Shown here: positions 1-5,571 of the stretch, one piece after another
Layout: each line of letters opens with the position of its first letter
How positions within the stretch are numbered: position 1 is the first letter of the stretch
Assembly: GCA_020718315.1 (NCBI GenBank)
Contig: DYSK01000084.1
Span: 2,025 to 9,729, forward strand
Origin: Draconibacterium orientale
GTDB taxonomy: Bacteria; Bacteroidota; Bacteroidia; Bacteroidales; UBA12170
Length of the DNA: 7,705 bases
Direction: 5' to 3'
Notes under the pieces: model-generated
What the model saw: the letters and a program-made list of their open reading frames with translations, nothing else
What the model was told of the DNA's origin: nothing
The model's database searches: none
Translations under genes and position numbers: made by a program

Positions 1-856
1 AGTGACGTGTTTGAATGGCTTTGAGGTTAACTTCTGCTGCTACACTAATAACTCCAGCAATATTTCCGGCTTTGGGCTGAGCACCCGACATGCCACCAAG
101 GCCCGAAGTTAAAAACAATTTTCCGGCAAACGGATTTTCGTTGTTTTTAGCCACTTTGCGGGCGGCATTCATCACAGTAATCGTTGTTCCATGGACAATA
201 CCCTGAGGGCCAATATACATATACGACCCTGCTGTCATTTGTCCATATTGAGAAACGCCTAATGCATTGAATTTTTCCCAATCATCCTGTTTTGAATAAT
301 TCGGAATAACCATTCCGTTTGTTACGACAACACGTGGTGCTTCTTTGTGTGAAGGGAACAAGCCCATTGGATGACCGGAATACATCACCAAAGTTTGTTC
401 GTCGGTCATCGTTGCCAAATATTGCATTGTTAACAGATATTGAGCCCAATTTTGGAAAACAGCTCCATTCCCGCCGTAGGTAATCAACTCGTGCGGATGT
501 TGCGCTACTGCATAATCCAAATTATTTTGAATCATCAGCATAATCGCTGCCGCTTGCTTGCATTTGTGCGGAAATTCCGCTAAATGCCTTGCTTTTATTT
601 TATAATCAGGCCGAAAACGATACATATAAATACGTCCGTGATTTTGTAATTCTTGGGCAAATTCGGGAGCTAATATCGGATGATGTATGGGATCAAAATA
701 GCGAAGTGCATTTCTGAGCGCCAACTTTTTCTCTTCGATGGTTAAAATGTTTTTACGGTTAGGGGCATGGTTTATTTCCTGTTCGTATGGTTTAGCCTGC
801 GGCAAATTATCAGGAATACCGACCAATATTTGCTTTTGAAATTCAGTCAAGCTCAT
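1..856 (-). CDS. hutU: Urocanate hydratase (urocanase), N-terminal part, cut by left window edge
   Basis: Urocanate hydratase adds water to urocanate to give 4-imidazolone-5-propionate, the second step of histidine degradation to glutamate, in the cytosol with tightly bound NAD+. The visible part is the first 285 codons; base 1 belongs to the next codon. Translating the minus strand from the ATG at 856-854 gives family motifs in the right order: YGGNG at residues 127-131, SGHPMGLF at 160-167, TAGSYMYIGPQGIVHG at 208-223 and KLFLTSGLGGMSGAQP at 246-261. These belong to the NAD-binding and active-site core. The usual bacterial enzyme has about 550 residues. This one carries a longer N-terminal stretch before YGGNG, which fits my recollection of a longer (about 660-670 aa) subfamily. 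The rest of the gene, and any hutI, hutH or ftcD neighbours, lie beyond the left edge. The reading frame is intact throughout. It is divergent from fluC. Identification is very secure. Confidence 0.96.
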   Translation of the reverse strand, partial: MSLTEFQKQILVGIPDNLPQAKPYEQEINHAPNRKNILTIEEKKLALRNALRYFDPIHHPILAPEFAQELQNHGRIYMYRFRPDYKIKARHLAEFPHKCKQAAAIMLMIQNNLDYAVAQHPHELITYGGNGAVFQNWAQYLLTMQYLATMTDEQTLVMYSGHPMGLFPSHKEAPRVVVTNGMVIPNYSKQDDWEKFNALGVSQYGQMTAGSYMYIGPQGIVHGTTITVMNAARKVAKNNENPFAGKLFLTSGLGGMSGAQPKAGNIAGVISVAAEVNLKAIQTRH

Positions 857-874
857 TTTTCTTTATTTTGAAAA

Positions 875-882
875 CAAAATTA
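875..882 (-). promoter_or_regulatory. Candidate -7 promoter element for hutU
   Basis: On the minus strand the octamer TAATTTTG fits the Bacteroidota -7 consensus TAnnTTTG. It ends 18 bases before the hutU ATG, implying a leader of only about 12-15 nt. No clean TTG/TTTG -33 element lies 17-23 bases upstream. The region is AT-rich, so a chance match is possible; this is a weak call. Confidence 0.4.
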
Positions 883-928
883 CAAATTCATTTGCAGAAA
901 CAGCGGCTTTTGTAAAAAGAGAAAAGAG

Positions 929-936
929 TATCTTTG
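929..936 (+). promoter_or_regulatory. Promoter -7 element of the fluC operon
   Basis: TATCTTTG is an exact match to the Bacteroidota -7 consensus TAnnTTTG, recognised by the primary sigma factor of that phylum. A TTTTG at 908-912 could be the -33 element, with a 16-base spacer, slightly shorter than the 17-23 reported. Initiation would fall near 941-944, giving a leader of about 10-14 nt, too short for any riboswitch. A perfect palindrome of six T and six A (938-949) overlaps the predicted start site. No Shine-Dalgarno sequence precedes the ATG at 955, as is usual for the phylum. Confidence 0.6.
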
Positions 937-954
937 ATTTTTTAAAAAACAATA

Positions 955-1338
955 ATGAAATTATTCTACATCGCTTTTGGAGGTGTTATTGGTTCCGTTT
1001 TGCGTTACATACTGGGCGGAATTCCACACAAATATTACTGGGGAACATTTCCTATTGGGACACTGTTCGTAAACCTTTTGGGCTCTTTTTTGATTGGCTT
1101 TGGCTTTGTATTGTTGGGAAAAGAGAACATGTCGGAAAACCTTAAACTGTTCCTTTTTATTGGCATTTTGGGGAGTTTCACCACTTTTTCTACATTTATG
1201 TTTGAGAGCATGAATCTTTTTAGAGATGGCGACCTAAAATTTGCTTTACTCAATCTGGCAGCAGCCAATATCTTGGGTTTGTTTTTCGTATATTTGGGGT
1301 ACGTTTTGGCGCAATATTTAGTAAATCAACCGAATTAA
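955..1338 (+). CDS. fluC: Fluoride-specific ion channel FluC (CrcB)
   Basis: FluC (formerly CrcB) is a small inner-membrane channel that lets cytosolic fluoride leak out, protecting enolase and pyrophosphatase. It works as a dual-topology homodimer with two antiparallel pores. The 127-aa length is typical. Four hydrophobic segments are visible, at roughly residues 3-20, 32-54, 64-86 and 96-121. Family signatures are GGVIGSVLRY (9-18), GTLFVNLLGSFLIG (35-48, with pore Asn40) and GSFTTFSTF (73-81), which carries the pore phenylalanines (Phe78, Phe81) and the threonines around the central sodium site. It is the first gene of an operon: the next ATG follows its stop by 2 bp. The start at 955 lies just downstream of an exact -7 promoter element. 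No fluoride riboswitch is seen upstream, so any fluoride response must act another way. Identification is very secure. Confidence 0.96.
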   Translation: MKLFYIAFGGVIGSVLRYILGGIPHKYYWGTFPIGTLFVNLLGSFLIGFGFVLLGKENMSENLKLFLFIGILGSFTTFSTFMFESMNLFRDGDLKFALLNLAAANILGLFFVYLGYVLAQYLVNQPN

Positions 1339-1340
1339 CG

Positions 1341-1664
1341 ATGAATGGTTTTGAGAAAAAAATGGAATTGCGAATCATTTTAAATGAGAGCGATTCGTAC
1401 CAAGGAAATAGTTTGTGTCGATTGATTGTGGAAAAGGCACACGAACTTGGTATTCCGGGAGCAACGGTTTTACAAACAAAAGGAGGCTATGGAAGTCGAA
1501 ACAAAATACATACATCCGATGTCTTACGCCTTTCGAACGATTTGCCGATAGTGATTACTTTGGTCGATGATTTGGATAAACTGAATGACCTAATTTCGTT
1601 TGTGAAAGCTCGCTACAAAGGCGGATTGATTAGTTTGCAGGAAATTTGGATTAGCATTAAGTAA
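1341..1664 (+). CDS. DUF190 family PII-like protein
   Basis: This 107-aa protein belongs to the DUF190 family, small proteins with a ferredoxin-like fold resembling the PII signalling proteins. Recognisable blocks are MELRIILNESDSYQG (8-22), ELGIPGATVLQTKGGYGS (36-53), IHTSDVLRLSNDLPIVI (56-72) and YKGGLISLQEIWI (92-104). DUF190 genes are commonly found next to fluC/crcB, as here, but the biochemical role is not established. A regulatory or trimeric ligand-binding role in fluoride or ion homeostasis is an inference. The ATG at 1341 is 2 bp after the fluC stop. An in-frame ATG at 1362 would give the more usual beginning (MELRI) and remove seven residues, so the true start is uncertain. The next gene begins 1 bp after its stop, so translation across the three genes is probably coupled. 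Confidence 0.9.
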   Translation: MNGFEKKMELRIILNESDSYQGNSLCRLIVEKAHELGIPGATVLQTKGGYGSRNKIHTSDVLRLSNDLPIVITLVDDLDKLNDLISFVKARYKGGLISLQEIWISIK

Positions 1665-1665
1665 A

Positions 1666-2235
1666 ATGGTTGAACTCGAACCATACTACAATTGGCGCGC
1701 TTTTTATACTGCCGAAACAGATAAACGATCGCCTTTTTATAAGCGGAAATACAATGAGATTTTTTTAGAAAACAAGATTTACAACACTTATATTCACCCG
1801 CAGTGGGACGAGTTTGGTTCGCTCACACTTTATATGAAAATTCTGTACACCAATTATGAGTTGGGATTTACAATTTGGGAATTTATTGGCGAATGGAATG
1901 ATATTCTTTACAATGATATTATGTATTTGTATCGAAATGTTGTAGAAGGAATGATCGAAAATGGCATACAGAAATTTATCTTGATTGGAGAAAATGTTTT
2001 GAATTTCCATGCCGACGACGACAGCTATTATCAGGAATGGGCCGATAATATTGAAGATGGTTGGATAGTAGGTTTAAATTTCCTAGAACACAATCTGCAA
2101 GAGATTAAATCCGCCCGCTTGGACTATTACATTTCATTTGGTGGCGATTTTGACTCGTACGATTGGCGCACATACAATCCGGTAAAACTTTTCGAAAAGA
2201 TTGAAAAACAAATGCGCTATCGATTGGACGAATAA
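1666..2235 (+). CDS. Hypothetical protein, aromatic-rich, in fluC operon
   Basis: I do not recognise this 189-aa protein. It is real by context: its ATG is one base after the DUF190 stop, it stays open for 189 codons, and acyP starts 6 bp after its stop. It is unusually rich in aromatics (about 20 Tyr, 12 Phe, 7 Trp) and acidic residues. It has no signal peptide or clear membrane segment, so it is probably a soluble cytosolic protein. A likely helix at 83-100 (NDIMYLYRNVVEGMIENG) precedes a hydrophobic strand KFILIGE (103-109). Then come an acidic HADDDSYYQEW patch (115-125), a second strand-like GWIVGLNF (132-139) and a third around RLDYYISFGGDF (151-162), suggesting an alpha/beta fold. No catalytic signature is evident; the clustered His115 and Asp117-119 could bind metal, but that is speculation. 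Base composition resembles its neighbours, giving no sign of recent transfer. Confidence 0.8.
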   Translation: MVELEPYYNWRAFYTAETDKRSPFYKRKYNEIFLENKIYNTYIHPQWDEFGSLTLYMKILYTNYELGFTIWEFIGEWNDILYNDIMYLYRNVVEGMIENGIQKFILIGENVLNFHADDDSYYQEWADNIEDGWIVGLNFLEHNLQEIKSARLDYYISFGGDFDSYDWRTYNPVKLFEKIEKQMRYRLDE

Positions 2236-2241
2236 CTGAAG

Positions 2242-2511
2242 ATGAGAAAAACAATAAGCATACGTATTTTGGGACGCGTTCAGGGTGTTGGATTTCGCTA
2301 TTACGCAAAGAAAAAAGCGCTCGAATTTGCGATTTGTGGTTTTGTTCAGAACAAGCCCGACGGGTCTGTTTATTTGGAAGCAACAGGAGGTTCTGCTGAC
2401 ATAGAAACTTTTACAGATTGGTGCAAACGAGGCCCTTCGTGGGCAAGAGTAACTGAATTTGAGGTTAACAAATTACCTTTGAAAGAATGGGATAGTTTTA
2501 CAATTAATTAA
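2242..2511 (+). CDS. acyP: Acylphosphatase
   Basis: Acylphosphatase hydrolyses the carboxyl-phosphate bond of acyl phosphates such as acetyl phosphate, carbamoyl phosphate and 1,3-bisphosphoglycerate in the cytosol. The 89-aa length is standard for the family (about 90-100). The phosphate-binding loop GRVQGVGFR (11-19) contains the catalytic arginine, Arg19. The second signature GFVQNKPDGSVYLEATG (33-49) contains the catalytic asparagine, Asn37. Both active-site residues are therefore present and the enzyme should be functional. It is the last gene of the fluC operon, starting 6 bp after the unknown gene with no Shine-Dalgarno sequence, and it faces mnmD across a 72-bp convergent gap. A link between acyl-phosphate hydrolysis and fluoride export is not established; the grouping may simply be shared housekeeping transcription. 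Identification is very secure. Confidence 0.96.
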   Translation: MRKTISIRILGRVQGVGFRYYAKKKALEFAICGFVQNKPDGSVYLEATGGSADIETFTDWCKRGPSWARVTEFEVNKLPLKEWDSFTIN

Positions 2512-2556
2512 TCTTTTCCTGTAGGCTAAATTCTTTTGGCATAAAATTATTCATGC

Positions 2557-2572
2557 TTTCGAAAATTCGAAA
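2557..2572. repeat. Short perfect inverted repeat in convergent acyP/mnmD gap
   Basis: TTTCGAA, two bases, TTCGAAA forms a perfect 7-bp palindrome between the two convergent genes. It is AT-rich and not followed by a T-tract on either strand, so it does not look like a strong intrinsic terminator. It could still be a weak bidirectional transcript end or simply chance. No other terminator-like hairpin was seen in the 2512-2583 gap. Confidence 0.35.
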
Positions 2573-2583
2573 TCAAAAACACT

Positions 2584-3261
2584 TTACATTTTTATGGCTT
2601 GAGTTATCTCTCGTTTCCCAATAGGTCCCGGCAATGCTTTCAATTGAAACCCGGCAAATTTAAGGGCTCTTTTTACTTTCCCTTTGGCCGAATACGTCAT
2701 CAATATTCCACCTTTTTTCATCGATTGATATAGTTTGAGAAAAACAGATTCTGTCCAAAGTTCGGGCTGCAAATCGGGATTGAAAGCATCAAAATAAACC
2801 AGGTCGTAGAAATTGCAAGGCAAATTGAGGTTTTCAAAAAATACATACTGTTTTTCAAAACAAAAATTTGCCGTGATTTGGGTTTTGCTATTCCAAGGAA
2901 GTGAATGGAATTCTGTAAAACAGCGACTCAATTCATTGCTGAGTTTTAATTTTTTGGTAAAATTTATTTTCTCGACCAACTCCTTCTCAATTGGAAAAGC
3001 TTCGATTGTAAAATAGTTGATATTTTTGTTTTGTTTTTCGGCAAAAACAAGGCTTAATAATGCATTTAATCCGGTTCCAAAACCCATTTCAAAAATGGCA
3101 ATATCAGTAAGTTCTTTAGCCTTTTCCTTCAATCCATGACGAATAAAAATATGATCGGATTCTTGAATAGCACCATGAATAGAATGAAAGTGCTCGTTGA
3201 AGCCAATCAACTCGATGGTCGTACTCCCATCTTCGGTAATTTTTATTTCACGCTTGTTCAT
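2584..3261 (-). CDS. mnmD: tRNA wobble-uridine (mnm5U34) methyltransferase MnmD
   Basis: This 225-aa protein matches the N-terminal methyltransferase domain of MnmC (Methyltransf_30, formerly DUF752). That domain uses S-adenosylmethionine to convert 5-aminomethyl-(2-thio)uridine at tRNA position 34 to the methylaminomethyl form. The SAM-binding motif is FEMGFGTGLNALL (57-69). The family acidic motif VYFDAFNPDLQPELW spans 155-169, matching the DxFxP...W block of MnmC. The C-terminal signatures TYSAKGKVKRAL (189-200) and PGPIGKREI (211-219) are present. The FAD-dependent oxidase half of MnmC is absent: the protein stops after the methyltransferase domain, and no oxidase gene is nearby. It is therefore the stand-alone MnmD type, known from several phyla. 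The ATG at 3261 lies just 6 bases downstream of a candidate -7 element, suggesting a nearly leaderless message. It is convergent with acyP and divergent from the exonuclease gene. Confidence 0.92.
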   Translation of the reverse strand: MNKREIKITEDGSTTIELIGFNEHFHSIHGAIQESDHIFIRHGLKEKAKELTDIAIFEMGFGTGLNALLSLVFAEKQNKNINYFTIEAFPIEKELVEKINFTKKLKLSNELSRCFTEFHSLPWNSKTQITANFCFEKQYVFFENLNLPCNFYDLVYFDAFNPDLQPELWTESVFLKLYQSMKKGGILMTYSAKGKVKRALKFAGFQLKALPGPIGKREITQAIKM

Positions 3262-3266
3262 TGGTG

Positions 3267-3274
3267 CAAAAGTA
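3267..3274 (-). promoter_or_regulatory. Candidate -7 promoter element for mnmD
   Basis: TACTTTTG on the minus strand matches TAnnTTTG exactly and ends 5 bases before the mnmD ATG. Initiation would then fall at or within a few bases of the start codon, making the mRNA leaderless or nearly so. No TTG -33 element is seen at the expected distance, so confidence is limited. Confidence 0.4.
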
Positions 3275-3289
3275 GGTTAAGTTTATTTG

Positions 3290-3297
3290 TATCTTAG
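3290..3297 (+). promoter_or_regulatory. Weak candidate -7 element for the exonuclease gene
   Basis: TATCTTAG differs by one base from TAnnTTTG and lies 8 bases before the ATG at 3306. No -33 TTG occurs at the usual spacing. If it is used with the ATG at 3306 the leader would be almost absent; use of the in-frame ATG at 3315 would leave about 10 nt. Tentative. Confidence 0.25.
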
Positions 3298-3305
3298 ATG
3301 AAATT

Positions 3306-4046
3306 ATGCACTTTATGATCAATCTATCGAACAAAAATCAAATTCTTTTCTTAGATATAGAAACAGCAGCACAGCATCCAAATTACGATTCCTTATCAGA
3401 GCGTATGCAATTACTTTGGAATAAGAAAGCTGCATTGTTGTCGAAATACGAAACCGATACAGCCGATGAATTGTATTGTAAAGCCGGTATTTATGCTGAG
3501 TTTGGAAAGATAGTATGTATTTCGGTGGGCTATCACGAAAAACAATCGTCGAAACTACGGATTAAATCCTTTTTCGGTCACCATGAAGGGAATCTTCTTC
3601 TTTCGTTTGTGGAACTGTTAAACAAGCATTTTTCTTCCGAAAACGACTTATTGTGTGCTCACAATGGAAAAGAATTTGACTTTCCTTACATTTCGCGTCG
3701 GCTATTGGTAAACAAGATTTCGCTTCCAAGGCTATTGGATATTTCCGGAAAAAAACCGTGGGAAATAAAACATTTGGACACCATGGAACTATGGAAATTT
3801 GGTGATTACAAACACTATACATCGCTCGATTTGCTCACAGCCATTTTTGATATTCCTTCGCCTAAGCAAGATATTGATGGAAGTCAGGTAAACGATGTGT
3901 ATTGGAAAACGGGAAACGTAAAACGGATTGCCGAATATTGTCAAAACGATGTTTTGGCGATTGCTCAAGTCATGAACGTTTATCAAGGAAAAGATTTATG
4001 GAATGAGGAATCGATCGAGATGTGTGAATTGATAGAAATTTTTTAA
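3306..4046 (+). CDS. Predicted DEDDy 3'-5' exonuclease (PolB exonuclease-like, RNase H fold)
   Basis: This 246-aa protein belongs to the DnaQ-like/RNase H-fold exonucleases related to the proofreading domain of family B DNA polymerases (DNA_pol_B_exo2 type). The three exonuclease motifs are visible. Exo I is LFLDIET (14-20, with Asp17 and Glu19). Exo II is CAHNGKEFDFPYISRRLL (117-134, with Asp125). Exo III is YCQNDV (211-216), a YxxxD arrangement of Tyr211 and Asp215 that defines the DEDDy subclass. These acidic residues normally bind two metal ions to remove nucleotides from a 3' end. No polymerase domain is attached, so it acts as a free nuclease; whether the substrate is DNA or RNA cannot be told. 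Met1 (3306) and Met4 (3315) are both possible starts. It is monocistronic by position, divergent from mnmD by 44 bp and convergent with eno across a 123-bp gap. Confidence 0.88.
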   Translation: MHFMINLSNKNQILFLDIETAAQHPNYDSLSERMQLLWNKKAALLSKYETDTADELYCKAGIYAEFGKIVCISVGYHEKQSSKLRIKSFFGHHEGNLLLSFVELLNKHFSSENDLLCAHNGKEFDFPYISRRLLVNKISLPRLLDISGKKPWEIKHLDTMELWKFGDYKHYTSLDLLTAIFDIPSPKQDIDGSQVNDVYWKTGNVKRIAEYCQNDVLAIAQVMNVYQGKDLWNEESIEMCELIEIF

Positions 4047-4116
4047 TACTTTCTGCGTATCCATATTTCTAGTTTCGAACTTAGAGCTTGTATGGTTTAC
4101 TGTTGTCGAACAAATG

Positions 4117-4149
4117 AAAAAAGCCCGAATATTTGCATAAACTGGCTTT
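4117..4149 (-). terminator. Probable intrinsic terminator of eno
   Basis: Reading in the eno direction, AAAGCC (4149-4144) pairs with GGCTTT (4125-4120) around an 18-base loop, followed by a run of T ending at 4117. It starts 20 bases past the eno stop. The stem is short (6 bp) and the loop long, though TTT/AAA within the loop could add pairs, so it is a modest terminator. On the plus strand the same hairpin is followed only by a broken T stretch and may weakly stop exonuclease transcripts. The remaining 4047-4116 gap shows no gene. Confidence 0.55.
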
Positions 4150-4169
4150 CTCATTCTTATTACAGCGTA

Positions 4170-5459
4170 TTATCGGGCGTATTTGAAGCCTTTGCCCGGA
4201 TAGCGAGCAGAGGAACCCAGAATTTCTTCGATTCGCAATAATTGATTGTATTTTGCAATTCGATCGGAGCGACTGGCAGAGCCGGTTTTGATTTGGCCGG
4301 TATTTAGAGCAACTGCCAAATCAGCAATCGTTGTATCTTCGGTTTCGCCCGAACGATGACTTATTATAGTTGTGTAGGAGTTGTCTTTTGCCATCGAAAC
4401 AGCATTGATTGTTTCGGTCAATGTTTCAATCTGATTCACTTTAATCAAAATTGAATTGGCAATATCCATCGAAATTCCTTTGGATAGGCGTTCCGTATTG
4501 GTCACAAACAAATCGTCGCCAACGAGTTGAATACGTTTTCCCATTTTTTCGGTCATCAGTTTCCAGCCGGCCCAATCGTCTTCGGCCATGCCGTCTTCGA
4601 TCGAAATAATTGGATATTTTTTCGTCCAATTGTCCCAGAAATCCACCATTTCGGCAGGAGAAAGTTTATCACCTGTCGATTTTTTTAAATGATATTTATT
4701 TTCTTCTGGAAGATAATATTCGGACGATGCCGGATCAAGAGCAAGATAAATATCTTCGCCCGGACGGTAACCGGCTTGTTCGATGGCTTGCAAAATTACT
4801 TTCACTGCTTCTTCGTTGGATTTAAGATTGGGAGCAAATCCGCCTTCGTCGCCAACATTGGTAGAATAGCCCATTTTTTTGAGTACCGCTTTCAGATTGT
4901 GAAAAACTTCGGCACCCATTCGCAAGGCTTGAGAAAAACTTTCCGCGCCAACTGGCATAATCATAAATTCCTGAAAATCGATGCTATTATCGGCGTGTGA
5001 ACCACCATTGATAATATTCATCATTGGGATTGGCAATGTAACAGCGTTTACACCACCTACATAGCGATAGAGATATTGTCCGCTTTCTTGGGCTGCGGCG
5101 TTGGCTACGGCCAGCGAAACGCCCAAGATAGCATTTGCTCCCAATTTGGCTTTGTTTGGTGTTCCGTCTAGTTGAATCATTGTATTGTCGATTTCAACTT
5201 GGTCGGAAACAAAAAAGCCTTTCAATTCTTCACTCAGAATATTGTTTACATTCTGTACAGCTTGCAAAACGCCTCTTCCCAAATAACGGGATTTGTCGTT
5301 GTCGCGTAATTCTACGGCTTCATGAACGCCGGTAGAAGCTCCGGAAGGAACAGCAGCACGGCCAATGATTCCATTCGTTGTAAACACTTCAACCTCAATG
5401 GTTGGATTTCCTCTTGAATCGAGAATTTCACGTGCATGAATATTTGATATTGCACTCAT
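4170..5459 (-). CDS. eno: Enolase (phosphopyruvate hydratase)
   Basis: Enolase interconverts 2-phosphoglycerate and phosphoenolpyruvate in glycolysis and gluconeogenesis, in the cytosol with Mg2+. At 429 aa it has the normal bacterial length. Visible landmarks are the mobile loop SGASTGVHEAVELRD (39-53), GGSHADNSIDFQEFMIMP (152-169), and GDEGGFAPN (203-211) with the catalytic acid Glu205. The metal ligands are Asp242 (LALDPASSEY), Glu288 (SIEDG) and Asp315 (GDDLF). The catalytic lysine is Lys340 (ILIKVNQ), and the substrate-binding block is SHRSGETEDTTIADL (367-381) with Lys391. The active site is complete. Near the C-terminus GSASRSDR replaces the common GSLSRTDR, a mild variation. The gene follows rplQ on the same strand, but a strong terminator and its own exact -7 promoter element indicate separate transcription. 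Fluoride is a classical inhibitor of this enzyme, notable given fluC 2.8 kb away. Identification is certain. Confidence 0.99.
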   Translation of the reverse strand: MSAISNIHAREILDSRGNPTIEVEVFTTNGIIGRAAVPSGASTGVHEAVELRDNDKSRYLGRGVLQAVQNVNNILSEELKGFFVSDQVEIDNTMIQLDGTPNKAKLGANAILGVSLAVANAAAQESGQYLYRYVGGVNAVTLPIPMMNIINGGSHADNSIDFQEFMIMPVGAESFSQALRMGAEVFHNLKAVLKKMGYSTNVGDEGGFAPNLKSNEEAVKVILQAIEQAGYRPGEDIYLALDPASSEYYLPEENKYHLKKSTGDKLSPAEMVDFWDNWTKKYPIISIEDGMAEDDWAGWKLMTEKMGKRIQLVGDDLFVTNTERLSKGISMDIANSILIKVNQIETLTETINAVSMAKDNSYTTIISHRSGETEDTTIADLAVALNTGQIKTGSASRSDRIAKYNQLLRIEEILGSSARYPGKGFKYAR

Positions 5460-5501
5460 GGTATTAAATTTTTATGTTATTAAATAAATATAGTTCAAGC
5501 T

Positions 5502-5509
5502 CAAAGATA
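5502..5509 (-). promoter_or_regulatory. Promoter -7 element of eno
   Basis: TATCTTTG, an exact match to TAnnTTTG and identical to the fluC octamer, lies 42 bases upstream of the eno ATG. Initiation near 5495-5498 would give an AU-rich leader of about 36-39 nt without a Shine-Dalgarno sequence, typical of highly expressed Bacteroidota genes. The expected -33 position (about 5527-5535) falls inside the rplQ terminator stem and holds no good TTG; the closest TTTG is at 5536-5539, with a long 26-base spacer. Confidence 0.6.
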
Positions 5510-5521
5510 CTAAATTAAACT

Positions 5522-5552
5522 AAAAAAGGGATGAACAAAATGTTCATCCCTT
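5522..5552 (-). terminator. Rho-independent terminator of the rpsD-rpoA-rplQ operon
   Basis: A perfect 12-bp stem (5526-5537 with 5541-5552; arm AAGGGATGAACA on the plus strand) closes over a 3-base loop. In the rplQ direction it is followed immediately by T residues (complement of the A-run 5522-5527). It lies 19 bases past the rplQ stop at 5572. On the plus strand it is also followed, after three bases, by a T-run at 5556-5561, so it could work in both directions, although no plus-strand gene needs it. This is the clearest terminator in the window. Confidence 0.9.
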
Positions 5553-5571
5553 CAATTTTTTAAGCAAAAAA

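Noticed and set aside
857..954. Possible fluoride riboswitch upstream of fluC
   Set aside because: The predicted leader is only about 10-14 nt, and the whole 98-bp spacer lacks the conserved fluoride-aptamer core and pairing.
1035..1268. Minus-strand 77-aa open frame within fluC
   Set aside because: It lies wholly inside a conserved membrane-channel gene and shows no recognisable domain; a shadow frame.
2557..2572. TTTCGAA/TTCGAAA hairpin as a true bidirectional terminator
   Set aside because: The stem is AT-rich and no T-tract follows on either strand, so it is listed only as an inverted repeat.
4610..5335. Plus-strand open frames antisense to eno
   Set aside because: They overlap a complete, conserved enolase, have no family-like sequence, and are best explained as shadow frames.
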